A stretch of DNA of 64,000 bases from Wurfbainia villosa (lineage: Eukaryota > Streptophyta > Magnoliopsida > Zingiberales > Zingiberaceae), in NCBI GenBank assembly GCA_025175895.1, contig CM045991.1, positions 74,821,174 through 74,885,173 on the forward strand. Direction: 5' to 3'. The position numbers and the translations under genes were made by a program. The stretch's first letter is position 1; each line of letters begins with the position of its first letter. Under the pieces are notes generated by a model, which saw nothing but the letters and a program-made list of their open reading frames with translations, did not search any database and was not told the origin of the DNA. Of this stretch, positions 23,507 through 34,442 are shown piece after piece.

Positions 23507-23569
23507 GGCATCACTGCATCACAATCTTCCATCGACAACGACAATTAACATTGCATTAGTCGCAACGAG

Positions 23570-24248
23570 GTCAGTTTTCTTTTACATTTGTTTATCATTT
23601 GTTTTATACGTAGTTTACGTGAGAAATTATTTTTCTTGTACTTTATTCTCTTCTCACGTTGTTCTTCTATTTCTTTATTTATTTTTAGATCAAGAGTTGC
23701 TTATCCATATACAATTTAAAAATTAAAAAGTATTGGTGTATTTCGTTGCAACAAAAATTGTTTGTCGGTATATATTAGAGATTTAAAATTATTTTCATTG
23801 TGCTTTACTCTTATTTTATTATTTATTTTTTAGTATAGCTAGATTTAAAAAATTATTGTTGACATTTTTTGTTATATAGCTCATAGATTAAATTTTTTAT
23901 ACTTTATTGTCACAATTATTTTTCTTATATTTAGTATTATTTTTTTGCATCAATATTCTTTTTTATTTTTGAGATTATTTTTCTTGTGCTTTACTTTCTT
24001 TCTTCTTTTTTTTTACTTCCCTTTCCTTCTATTTTAACATTTCAGGCAAGTTGATATTTAAAGTTACAAGAGATCAATAGAGTCTTATCAAATCTAATAT
24101 TGATTTATGTCATCGGACATATTTCCTTCTATTTTGGTTTCCTCTAAACTCCATAAATTTCAACGTATATATTTCTGAAAAAATTTAGATATTTTTTTTA
24201 TTAAATCGATTGGAATCTCAAAAGTTTCATTTTTGTTGTTGTTTGTAG
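23570..24248 (+). other. Probable 5'UTR intron of the zinc-finger gene
   Basis: The donor is AACGAG|GTCAGT at 23570. The acceptor is a T-rich stretch ending TTGTTTGTAG at 24248. The 679-bp interval is extremely T-rich, as plant introns are, and contains no start codon in frame with the CDS. The spliced leader would be short, ending just before ATG at 24258. No transcript evidence is available here. Confidence 0.55.
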
Positions 24249-24257
24249 AGAGGTACA

Positions 24258-24971
24258 ATGGAAAAACAAGATTTGAAAAATGAAATATTAGAAGAACAGC
24301 TACATGCCAATGGAGAAACAAGTGAGGATGAAACGAAGGCATTCAAGTGTCAATACTGTGATCGGGTGTTCATGAGCCCACAAGCATTTGGCGGCCACCA
24401 AAATAGCCATCGGAGAGAGCGAGATGCTGCAAAAAGAGCTGAGCAGTCTACATTGCTACCTAAGTCGTCTACATCGCTACCTATGTCTATGATCCACTTC
24501 CATGCTAGCCAACCATATACGGCTCATGCTAACAATTCACTGCTCATGCACCAACCTCAAGTTGTTAGTCATTTTCAACCATGGGTGATGCCCCAACCAA
24601 GACCACCATTCTTTTCTCCTTTTCATAATCGATACTACAATGGTCCAAGACTTGATTCATATTATTCGACTATGAGCCCACATGCAACTATGACTTCTCA
24701 CTACAATGCACAAATGACTCATGAGAGGGAGTCACAACATTATTTAAGACCTGATATGCTGTGTCACAACCCTAGAAACTATAGCTTTCCTAGTTTTGTC
24801 GGAGATGGAAGATTAATGCTATCTAATATGGGAGAATTAGTGGAAGGACCATCAAACTCAATCCCATCTACAGAATTGAGAATAGGGGTCATGCAAGAGA
24901 GTAGTGGAATTGTTGCTGAAGTGTCTCATGATCACGATAAGGAGACCTTAGATCTTACATTGCATCTTTGA
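24258..24971 (+). CDS. C2H2 zinc-finger repressor, QALGGH class
   Basis: This 237-residue protein is the only intact host gene in the window. One plant C2H2 finger lies at residues 29-51: C31-X2-C34-X12-H47-X3-H51, with the plant signature QAFGGHQNSH (usually QALGGH). The flanking basic block HRRERDAAKRAEQ is typical of the Arabidopsis ZFP1/3/4/7 group. The last seven residues, LDLTLHL, form an EAR repression motif (L-x-L-x-L), which recruits TOPLESS-type corepressors. The middle is rich in His, Pro, Met and Tyr and has no other domain. By family it is a nuclear DNA-binding repressor acting in development or hormone response; the exact role cannot be told. A single coding exon without stops is normal for the group. 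The start ATG follows the intron acceptor. The Leu-to-Phe change in QALGGH is unusual and could affect DNA contact. Confidence 0.92.
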   Translation: MEKQDLKNEILEEQLHANGETSEDETKAFKCQYCDRVFMSPQAFGGHQNSHRRERDAAKRAEQSTLLPKSSTSLPMSMIHFHASQPYTAHANNSLLMHQPQVVSHFQPWVMPQPRPPFFSPFHNRYYNGPRLDSYYSTMSPHATMTSHYNAQMTHERESQHYLRPDMLCHNPRNYSFPSFVGDGRLMLSNMGELVEGPSNSIPSTELRIGVMQESSGIVAEVSHDHDKETLDLTLHL

Positions 24972-25840
24972 TGTAATTAAATATAGCTAGGTGGATATTT
25001 ATAGTCATTGATATATAGACTACTAGCTATATATCTAGATAGAAAGAAGACTTTTATTTTGCTATGTGATCGATCATTAGTTATAAATGATCGTGGTTTA
25101 TTGTTTAATTTGTTGTTAGTTCTCAATATTATCATGCAACCTTGGAATTGGAAAGAAAAGAAAAGTTATTGTATTAACTCTTTATGAACTAATATATATA
25201 TTACTTACAATATTGTGATGTATGAGTATGATATTTGTATTGAAATATGGCCGCCATTATCACGATCAATTCTCCTTCAACTTTCGCTGACCACATATTA
25301 AGTTAAAACAGAGATAATAGTCGAGTAGGAATGAAACTTCAAAGGAAATTGAAATGCTCATTAATTTCATCATTTGTATCAAGACTTCTAGTAGAACGAT
25401 CAATCATTAACATGATTCAAGTATTGCACCCCTTTTAACCCTAACATATTTCCTAAAGAGAGAAATGCTGTAAATGCTTTTCAAGTTTGATTACTCAAAA
25501 TTTATTTTGAATTTGATTTCCAATTATTTCAAATTACTTTAGATTTGATATCTAAGGTTATCCATAAAAAAAATCAAAATTAATTTCTTCATTTTGGATA
25601 TTTAAAAATAATTTTATAAAATTTTTAAAATACATTAAATTATTTTTTAGTTATAGACCAAAATTTAGAAATTTTAAAAAAATTGAGTTAATTTTATTAT
25701 CCACTAGACATCTTAGCAATTACTTTGGCAATTTTAAAATCATCAAGAATTTATTCAGAATTATTTATAAATTTCTAATTTAATTTATTAAAATTAACTA
25801 GAACTTTTAAAACTAAATTTTTAAAATCATAACTGCCAAA
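24972..25840. other. 3' flank of the zinc-finger gene
   Basis: The 3'UTR and polyadenylation region are presumably within the first 250 bp, which are AT-rich. The rest is AT-rich sequence without coding potential, running up to the LTR of I. Confidence 0.4.
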
Positions 25841-26522
25841 TGTAGGAACGTCGGTGAGTGCTAGAGGGGAGTGAATGACACATTCGATCGCTTGACGGAA
25901 TTCGTTAGTGCTTGATCGTCTACAACATTTGTTATGCGCAGCGGAAATAAAGATAAAAAGAAATAACAACAACACAAGCACACAATTACATAATCGATAT
26001 AACGTGGTTCGGAACCTTAGGGTTCATACTCCACGGATTGAGCTCAAATGAGCTCTAGCGATGCAAGTATCACCACTAATAAAAAACACTCCTTCTCGAC
26101 AACAAGTCGGAGACGAAGAAACCTCATACAAGGATTACAAAAGTAATACAAATAAATACAACAAATGACGTAAAGAAAACTTTACAAATGATTGCTTTGA
26201 ATGCTTGCTTTTGGTTGCTTGAGAAGAGCCTTGAAGGTATGAATTGCAACAGCAAATCTCCTCCAAATCACCTCAAAGAACCATGCCAAAATCCCTCTCC
26301 TCGAGCTCCTTTTAAAGTTGCAACTTAGGCTGGATTCCGCCTAGTAGTCGACTGTCATAAGGCTCCAGTCGACTGCTCCTGTAGCTATTGTCTCACAACG
26401 ACTTAATCCACGTCGGCATCCAAGCCAACGGATACACTGGTAGTCAACTGCCAAGGCCTTTTGCCGCAGTCGAACACCAGTCGACTCCTGGCCAGTCGAC
26501 TGGTCATAATCCCAATCGACTA
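25841..26522 (-). mobile_element. Element I LTR (left part), split by J
   Basis: The LTR starts TGTAGGAACGTCGG and shares with the E LTRs the GGGAGTGAATGA run, GCGCAGCGGAAAT, GTGGTTCGGAACCTTAGGG and GAGCTCAAATGAGCTCTAGCG. It is therefore a relative in minus orientation. No primer-binding site precedes it, so this is the outer end of the element; CCAAA at 25836-25840 would be its target-duplication copy. It is interrupted at 26523 by element J, and its remainder lies beyond the window. Confidence 0.65.
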
Positions 26523-27900
26523 TGTTAGGGCAATCAACCCAAGTATGTGTTTGATTTTGATGTGTGTAGCAAAGGGTTTAAGTTAGATTGATTATATGAT
26601 TTAATATGTGTGTTTAAGTTGTGCAGGACTTAGTAAATCACACATGATTTACTTGATGAAGCATTGGCAAGTTTATCATCTCATGGCTCGAGTCCTTGAG
26701 TCGGTGAAGGATGACACAGGGAGAAGACGTGAGCTTGGTGCATTCGAGGGACCGCCAGACGAGAAGCATATGGAGTGAAGACAAAGGAAGCAGACTTCAG
26801 GGCAAGATGTGAAGGATGACACAGGAGAAGTCGCGGGCTTAGTGCATCCGAGGGATGCAGGCCTGACGAAGAGAGCTTCGATGAGGGACTCCATGGGAGA
26901 TGAGAGATTGTAATCCGAGATGGAGTAGCTCGAGTAGGTGAACTTGGCTAAGTGGCTAAGTCAAGTGTCGGATGCTCAAACATGTATTTGAGATTTTACC
27001 CGACGATGGAAAGTGTCAGATGCTCAAACATGTGGTTTGAGGTTTTACCCGACGGTTAGATGCTCAAACATCTTGATGTTTAAGGTTTTACCCGACAATA
27101 GTCGACTACAAAGTAATGACAGTCGACTGGTCCGAGTTGACTAGTAGTTGACCGGTGTCAACTAGGGTTTTGTGGCCCAACAGTCGACTGCCAAGGGATG
27201 ATAGTCGACTGCCCCACCATCAGTCGACTGACGAGGAAGGCGATCCAAGCTATGCTATGTGAATCCAGACCGAAGCCGCTCGTAGCCGATCGATCGATCG
27301 GCTACGCAGTAAGTCTAGCGATAGTAGCAGTCGACATTTAAGGATGTCATTTGACGGTGACGATTTCAAGTCAGGAGCTATTGGAAGGAGGTCGTTATAG
27401 CGACAGTCGATTGATGGCATGCATCAGTCGACTGTTGCATGCCCAACGGGAAGAAACCCTTCTTCTCTATAAAAAGAAGCGTTGGTGTCTTGGGGAGGTT
27501 AATGCTTCCACTCCTAAGTGCTCCCCAAGTGTTGTGAGCGTCCAAAATCTCCTCTTCCTTATTTCTATCTCTATTCTATTGTAAAAGGGAGAGATTGTGT
27601 AAAGAGGTTACCTCCATCTTGTCTTGAGCTAAAGGAGAGACTAGTGGATTGATTGTGGGAGTGATTCGCTGAACGAATCGTCATGGATTAGAGGCAAGGG
27701 CCGTGAACCATGTCACATCATTGAGTTTGTGATTGCTCTTTTCTTCTTTACTTTGTTTTAGCTTAATTGTCTTTGTATTCGTATTAGTTTCATTATTCCG
27801 TTACGCTAACGATTATTTAGATGACAAGAACGAACAAAGTCCATCGAGCACACATTTGGCTATTCAACCCCCCTTCTAGCCGGGCCACGATCCTCCAACA
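26523..27900 (+). repeat. 5' LTR of element J
   Basis: It starts TGTTAGGGCAATCAACC and ends GATCCTCCAACA (1378 bp). A TATA box lies at 27468-27476. CAGTCGACTG occurs at 27181-27190 and 27221-27230. The segment GCCCAACGGGAAGAAA before the TATA box is also found in the LTR of A, showing shared promoter ancestry. Confidence 0.78.
27468..27476 (+). promoter_or_regulatory. TATA box of the J LTR promoter
   Basis: TATAAAAAG after CTTCTCTC; the same block is present in the LTRs of A (34227, 47550). Confidence 0.55.
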
Positions 27901-27974
27901 AGTGGTATTAGAGCAAGGTAGCTTATCAATGGACTCACCTCCGCAATAAGCACAACAACGAAAAATGACCAAAG

Positions 27975-29605
27975 ATGAACATCCATCCACCCAAGTTTGA
28001 AGGCGACTTCACATGGTGGAAAAAGCGTATTGAGGTATTTTTTGAAACCGACTTTGAAATAATGTTAATTTTAAAAAACGATTTTGAAGTGCCTTGGGAT
28101 GAAAGGGGAGCTATTAGAGAAATCGAGATTGACCAAGAAGCAAAGAGAGGAGCACTTAGCAAATTCAAAAGCCAAGCACCATCTTTTCAATGTGCTTCCT
28201 CAACAAGATAACAATAGGATTGGAGAGTGCTCAAGCACTAAGGAGATGTAGGAGAAACTAGTGGAGCTTCATGAAGGCACGTCCGAAGAAAAACTCGCAA
28301 GAAGGGACCTTCTTCGATCGCAACTTAACAATATCAAACTAGAAAAAAGAGAAAAGGTATTATCTCTACACTCAAGATTTAAGGAAATAATTAACGGTTT
28401 ATCAAGTGTAGGGTAGAAGCTTTTAAACCAAGACATGATAATGAAAGTAATTGATGCCTTCCCCCGGTCATCAAAGTGGAGTTCAATGGTGGATTCATTT
28501 TACTTCTCAAGAAATATAGAGGTAAGTACTCTAGAAGAATTTTTCTCTACTATGAAGCTTCACGAAACTAGACTTGAATGTATAGTAGAAGAGCCAATAA
28601 TTCAATCAAGGGGAGTGGCACTAGTAGCGAACAAGGGGAAGAAAAAGGAGACTACACCGCCTTCATCAGATGACGACACATCTTCCTCCATGAACACCGA
28701 TGGAGAGGCTTTTATGGTAAGAAAGGTAAGGCGTGCATTGAAAAACTTTAAATTTAACAAGTCTAACGATAGGAGAAGAAGGAGGGTCATTTGCTATAAT
28801 TGCCAAGGAGTGGGACACATGAGAAATGAATGTCCTCTCTTGAACAAGAAGAAGGAAGAAAGGAAGAAAGGAAGAAGGATGACAAGAAGAAATGAAGCAA
28901 GAAGAAGGATGAAAAGAAGTCAAAAGAAAAGGGAAAGGGAAAAGTGAACCTAAAAGCCACATGGGATGACCCATCATCATCATCATCAGAAGAAATTGTC
29001 TACCATTTTGCACTTATGGGAATGGGTGATATAGCCTCCACCTCCTCCGAGTAAGAAGGAGGAAGCACAAGTGAGGAGGAGAGCTCAAGTGTAGGGGGAG
29101 CATCATCATCATCGGAATCGGAAGGAGATTAGGTAAGTGAGGTAAGAAATCTTCCTCTTCAAAAGGTTATTTCTATGATTTCTAGTTTAACTAAGGATTT
29201 ATTTAGAACCAAAAAGAAAAATAAATGCATGCAAAATGAAATTAAAAATCTAGAAGAAAAGATCAAAAATCCATGTTCACATGATAATGCTTCTTCTTCT
29301 AGTTTAAATGATGCATGCTTAGAAGATAATAAGGTTTTAAGGGAAAAGGTAGAATTCCTCACTAAGGCCCTTGAGAAATTGGTTCAAATACTTTAAATAT
29401 GATCATTGGGAGCCAAAGAGCAAGCTTTAACAAGAAGGGCTTCGGATATAAGGGATCTAAAAATGAGAAAGCTTATCATTGCTTAATTGCTAGAGGACAA
29501 TCAAAGACAACAATGGTAGCTAGGAAATGGATCCCCAAGGAGTACTTGGTGAACTCTATTGGAAAGAACTTATATTGGGTTCCTAAGTCAATCCTTAAAG
29601 GTTAG
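27975..29605 (+). pseudogene. J gag, broken by stops and frameshifts
   Basis: Copia-type gag in pieces: 27975-28211 starts MNIHPPKFEGDFTWWKKRIE (the W-W-K block), 28435-28947 contains VIDAFPRSS, SSMVDSFYFSRNIEVSTLEE and the zinc knuckle CYNCQGVGHMRNEC (about 28793-28834). 29175-29396 is a coiled-coil-like stretch and 29399-29605 ends in the shared WVPKSILKG block. Breaks include a TAG in place of the expected Leu codon near 28246 and another TAG near 28413, plus frame shifts around 28200 and 28950. The intact reference is the gag of element A. The product would have been the particle shell protein; this copy cannot make it. Confidence 0.8.
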
Positions 29606-30611
29606 AGAAACCTAGGATAGTCAACCATACTTGATTTTATTTCATATCATATTATTTTGTTGACTTATGAGCATGTTGGGTGATGATGTTTGACTTATGA
29701 TCATGATTGGGGAGTTTGGATGATACTTAACCTTGAGTAGAAATTGCATGAAATTTATGGTTAAGTATAAATACCTTAGTTACATCTCACATTCACCATA
29801 AGGCTAACTAGATTTAAAACATAGAAATGGGTGAGATGTTAGGTTGATACAAGTGATTCACTAATGCTTATGGCATTTTGATGAATCATTATATGTATCA
29901 TGATCATGTAATCATAGACCAACAATAGGGAAAGCATATGTTTAATTCATGGACATATTGCCCAAAGATCATAGTTGGATATTTTTATTGATTTAAAAAC
30001 ATTTCATGTTTTGAAAATTGAGAGCCTATGCTTTGAAATGTTTCAAGGCAAAATTGGCTTTCCAAGTTGATGCATCTTTAGACAATTTTGAAGCTTTTGA
30101 GTTTTCGCTTAATTTTTGAAAATTGAATGAATTATCATGAAAAATAATTTTTCCTTGATAGAGGAACTCATTATAAATGTGTTCCCTAAATTTCATGATT
30201 TTTCAAATTTTCTTGATTTTTAATGCATTTTTGAAGTTGGCTTCAGGAATCAGAATTCGAAACTTTTAGATACCAATCGACTGATGAAGAATGCCAGTCG
30301 ACTGCTACGTTGAAAAACTATCTTTTTGTATTTTTCAAATCTGATTTTTTGGTGTTTTTACTCCCTTAAACAGGGATACCAACTTGTATAACATATGAAT
30401 GATATTTTTGATGATGTCAAAGGGGGGAGAGTGTTGAAGTTTAAGTTAATCATGCTAGGGGGAATTAACATATGTTGAGAGAGAGTTTGCATGTGTGTTA
30501 AGGGGGAGTTTTTGATACTCATGTTATGATTTACATGCTTACTTTCCTTTTGTATTATGTTAATATTTTACCTAACTTAAACATGTTGCCACACATCAAA
30601 AAGGGGGAGAT
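29606..30611 (+). other. Non-coding tail of element J
   Basis: About 1 kb without coding potential. It contains CAGTCGACTG at 30295-30304 with a variant just before it, a first purine tract (TCAAAGGGGGGAGAG, about 30418-30432) and the polypurine tract CATCAAAAAGGGGGAGAT at about 30595-30611 directly before the 3' LTR. The two tracts are about 180 bp apart, as in A. Confidence 0.65.
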
Positions 30612-31300
30612 TGTTAGGGCAATCAACTCAAGTATGTGTTTGGTTTTGATGTGTGTGACAAAGAGTTTAAGTTAGGTTGATTATGTGATTTGATATGTGT
30701 GTTTAAGTTGTGCAGGACTTAGCAAATCACACATGGTTTACTTGATGATGAATTGGCGAGTTCATCATCTCATGGCTCGGGTCCTTGAGTCGGTGAAGGA
30801 TGGCACGGGGAGAAGTCGTGAGTTGGTGCATCCGAGGGATTGCCCGATGAGAAGCATATAGAGTGAAGCCAAAGGAAGCAGACTTATGGGCAAGACGCAA
30901 AGGATGGCACGGGAGAAGATGCGGGCTTAGTGCATCCGAGGGATGCAGGTTGGACTAAGAGAGCTTCGGTGAGGGACTTCATGGGAGATGAGAGATTGAG
31001 CAATTGTAACTGGTTAGCTCAAGCAGGTGAACTTGCCCAAGTGGCTAAGTCAAGTGTCGAACGCTCAAACATGTGTTTGAGATTTTACCCGACGATGGGA
31101 AGTGTTGGATGCTTAAACATGTAGTTTGAGGTTTTACCCGATGGTCGGATGCTCAAACATCTTGATGTTTGAGGTTTTACCCGACAATAGTCCACTGTAA
31201 AGTAATGGCAGTCGACTGGTCCTAGTCTACTAGTAGTTGACCGATGTCAACTAGTGTTTTGTGGTCCAACAGTCGACTACCAATGGATGACAGTCGACTG
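30612..31300 (+). repeat. 3' LTR of element J, left part
   Basis: It starts TGTTAGGGCAATCAACTC and follows the 5' LTR with moderate divergence up to 31300, where D begins right after an exact CAGTCGACTG (31291-31300). The missing right part should lie beyond the window's end, behind elements D and K. Confidence 0.75.
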
Positions 31301-31742
31301 TGTTGGATCGAGAAAGCATCGCTAGAGGGGGGGGGGGTGAATAGCGAGCGTAAAACTTTTCAACTTTTCGTTCGTTCGATTAAAACTATAGAGATGCACA
31401 GCGGAAAAATAAATAAAGCAAATTTATTTTTACTTGGTTCACAATCCAGTGGTGAGTTAAGGGAAAATTAAAGCATAAAACAAGTGAAGTAAATGATACT
31501 CTCCCTTAACCCTAGGTGAGTTTTGAGAAGGATTATTTAATTTTTAAAATTAAATTTTGTGTTACTCCCCCTTAACTTTCACTCTTCTCCCTCTTTTTCC
31601 ATAAATAAAAAAAAGTCAGGGTTTTTATATAAAATAGGGGTTTAAAAACCATATTGTATAAGGATAAATCAACTATGAGTCTAAGCATACGTCTAGCATT
31701 AGTTAGATAGATTGATTCGAGGTGTGTCCCTCTGCACCAACA

Positions 31743-32523
31743 ATTTAATAAGTTTTTGAAACATACTTTTCAAAATACTTATAAGTTTATTTTCAAAAAG
31801 AACTTCAAAGGTTTGTAATATAACCCTTAGGGTTAGTTTGCTCTCCCCCTTAGTCAAATATATGAAGTATAAGAGATTTAGGGGGCGCTAAACTTTGGCA
31901 TAGAGAGTTGTATACTTAGTATTGGACAATCAAAGTTATAATTATTCATTAAGTGCAAAAAAATAAGTAGCATTTTAAAAAAGTTAAGTGTATTTCAATT
32001 ATCCTTAACATCTCACCCATTCTGTGTCTCAAAAATGTGTTTGCCTTATATGTTTTGTGAGATGATTTTAACTTGATTAAAGTTAGTCAACCTTAAGTTA
32101 GATTCGAATTTAACCCTTAGTTCGTCAAGTAAACTTTTCAAGAAACTTCAGTGTCGTGTGAGGCACAGGGGCCTTCTTTGATCGGAATAACGACCACTTC
32201 CTTAGACAAAATCAAATTCAAGAAATTGATTACTTGAGTCACTTAAGATTACTTCCTGGTCTAACTAGTTTAGGATATGGCGAGGTAGCTTTAACTATTT
32301 CAACTTAGTCGAGTGCACCAAGCTAGATATGACTTATCTAGTTCGGACACACAAGACTTCGTTTACCTAACATACTATTATCTCGCCGCATCCTGATACT
32401 ATGTTATCAAGATTGATTAACTATTTGTCCTATCTAACTATTCTAACAATTAAAACAAGGATTAACTAAGCAAACAAAGCTTTAACTAAGAATGTGGGTA
32501 CACTATTTTAGTACTAGCTTTCC
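31743..32523. other. Non-coding tail of element D
   Basis: AT-rich sequence with no coding potential. One C-rich block (CTCTCCCCC, 31842-31850) could be a purine tract of the minus-strand element. Confidence 0.45.
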
Positions 32524-33199
32524 CTAGACCATTGAACCAACATGGTCATCCACATAGTAGACTTGATCCTGGGGAATCCAATACTTATTGTTCCTTATAT
32601 GTGAATTCAATAGAATTTTAGGGACCCATGCTTGAACTCTTTGATCACTACGATTTACAATAGACATGTAAGATCTATTCGTAGTCGTTGACCTAAATCC
32701 GAGTCCGGCTTTATTGTACACGACTCTTTGAGTTCTAAGTAATCGGTTAAGATTCTTGGATTCCAACATGAACTCTTCCAACCTAGCCTTGACCTCTTGA
32801 ACTCGTCCTTTCAAGAGAGAATTCTCCTCCTCAAGTTTTTCAACTTGAGTTGAGTTTCCCTCTTGAACTTGACTAGTTGAAGAGGTTAGAGTAGCCTCTT
32901 GCTTGAGGGTTTCAACCTCCTCAAGTAGTGACTCAACTCTAGATTCGGACTTAGTCAATTTCCTATTTAGCAACTTAATTGCATGATATAAGTTTACAAT
33001 TAATGAACAACTTACCTTGATTTTTTCTTTTGACCCGGCTTTGAGTCTTTTCTCAAAGTCGTCCAAGGAGTCAGAGTCAAAGTTGGAGTTGGATTCGTAT
33101 TCAGCTTCCGACTCGGACTCGAACTCTATCAGTTTTTCCATGAATGCTATGCCGATGTCTTCTTCTTCGTTTTCCCAAGTTGCATGAAAGGCCTTCTAA
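32524..33199 (-). pseudogene. D gag, C-terminal part, cut by K
   Basis: The open frame runs from the K junction near 33190 to 32524. It starts with AFHATWENEEDIGIAF, which corresponds to the TWDD block after the Lys-rich region of A's gag. An acidic stretch (ESESEAEYESNSNFDSDS) and a long heptad-rich region follow (RVESLLEEVETLKQEATL and on to LLKGRVQEVKARLEEFML), predicted to be coiled coil. It ends with AWVPKILLNS and KYWIPQDQVYYVDD, the group's terminal W-[VI]-P block. The N-terminal half with the zinc knuckle is separated by the insertion of K. The remaining frame has no stops. Confidence 0.72.
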
Positions 33200-34226
33200 T
33201 GCGCACGGATGCGACCTCAAATCTCGCGATGGGTACCTTCGAGTACTCAAAGAGCGCGCTCACGCTCAACGCCCGCAAGTGCACGGATGTCGTCAAGTAA
33301 TAAAGATTATCAATCCCACAGGGACTCGGATTCGAATACCAATGTACTCAGTGGTGGTAATTGTTTGGACGTGATCTCTAAGAGGATTCGGTTGGTGAGG
33401 GTTGTCGGTGGACTCTACTCTGTACGGTGTCATACGGAGGAGGAAAGGAGTGTGCCGAGGTCTTCAAAGTGTTAGGGCAATCTCTTGCCATGATAAGGTT
33501 TTGATGTGTGTGGAAAAGGGTTTAAGTTAGGGTGTTAGTGTGATTTGATATGTGCGTTGGAGTCTTGTAGGGCTTAGTAATTTGCACATGGAGCCGTGGC
33601 GAGTTTCACAACTCATGACTCGGTCCTTGAGTCGGTGAAGGATGGCTTTGCGGAAGTCGTGCGCTTGGAGCATCCGAGGGACTGTCGGACGAGGAGCTTG
33701 GAGTGAAGCCAGAGGAAGTAGACTTCGAGGCAAGAGACGCGAAGGAGCATTGCAGAGCCGTGCGCCTGATGCTGCCGAGGATGAAGATAACTTCGAAGGC
33801 GAGGGACTCTGAGAGATGAGAGTGAGCGAATGTAACCCGGGAAGAGGTAGTAGCTCTTAGGTGAAACTTGGCCATTTGGCTAAGTGTCGGATGGGATTTC
33901 CCGACACCAGTCGACTGCTCTGAGTCGAACGTGGTTCGACTGGCTGTTTTGAGGCAATGATCGCCATATGTGGCCGATCATTGCCAAAGACCATCGGTCA
34001 AGGCAATGATCGGTCGAAAGGGTTTCGCCAGAATCGCTGCGTAGCCGATCGGGAAGTCGACATGGAGGCAATGATCGTGATGAGGTCCATCAGTCGACTG
34101 TCAAGTGTTCCGTTGGACTACAATGGTCGGGATCCGACGTGTTCGGAGGCCGTTGGAGTGGCGACAATCGACTGCAAAGGGCAGCAGTTGACTGGTGGCG
34201 GCCAACGGGAAGAAAAGCTTCCTCTC

Positions 34227-34235
34227 TATAAAAAG
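34227..34235 (+). promoter_or_regulatory. TATA box of the A 5' LTR promoter
   Basis: TATAAAAAG in CCTCTCTATAAAAAGAGAGG, itself a near-palindrome; the same block recurs in the 3' LTR at 47550-47558. Confidence 0.55.
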
Positions 34236-34442
34236 AGAGGGTGTGGGCTTTTGGATGCCTAATGCTCATACTCCAAACAACCATCCAAGTGCCCCACAAG
34301 CTTTATACTCTTCTTACTAGCTTTTACTTCAATCTTATTGTAAGAAGAGTGATCTTGATTGTAAAGGTTACCTCCACCTAGCTTGGTGCAAAGGAGAGAC
34401 CAATAGTGATTGGCTTTGAAGGAGTGATTCACCTCAGACGAC

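Larger units (their letters stand above)
26523..31300 (+). mobile_element. Element J, gag-only LTR retrotransposon
   Basis: Plus-strand element: 5' LTR 26523-27900, primer-binding site (AGTGGTATTAGAGC, 27901-27914, one mismatch to the initiator-Met site), broken gag 27975-29605, non-coding tail with two purine tracts, and 3' LTR from 30612. The 3' LTR is cut at 31300 by element D. No polymerase, protease or integrase is present. The left target-duplication copy would be GACTA (26518-26522). Gag and tail are closely similar to those of element A, while the LTRs differ more. Confidence 0.78.
31301..33199 (-). mobile_element. Element D, gag-only element (left part)
   Basis: Minus-strand element: a short LTR at 31301-31742 (TGTTGGATCG...GCACCAACA, 442 bp), a non-coding stretch, and the C-terminal part of a copia-type gag (32524-33199) cut by element K at 33200. 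The LTR is homologous to the F LTR at 2917. An 11-base G run (31327-31337) stands where relatives have 4-7 G. The rest of the element lies beyond the right edge of the window. Confidence 0.65.

Noticed and set aside
27351..27584. 77-codon open frame in the J LTR
   Set aside because: It covers the TATA box and U3/R boundary; not coding.
28666..29013. Minus-strand frame rich in Phe/Leu/Ser
   Set aside because: Antisense of the Lys/Glu-rich part of J gag.
31327..31337. Run of 11 G as a possible quadruplex or regulatory site
   Set aside because: Related LTRs have shorter G runs at the same place; more likely slippage or a homopolymer length error.
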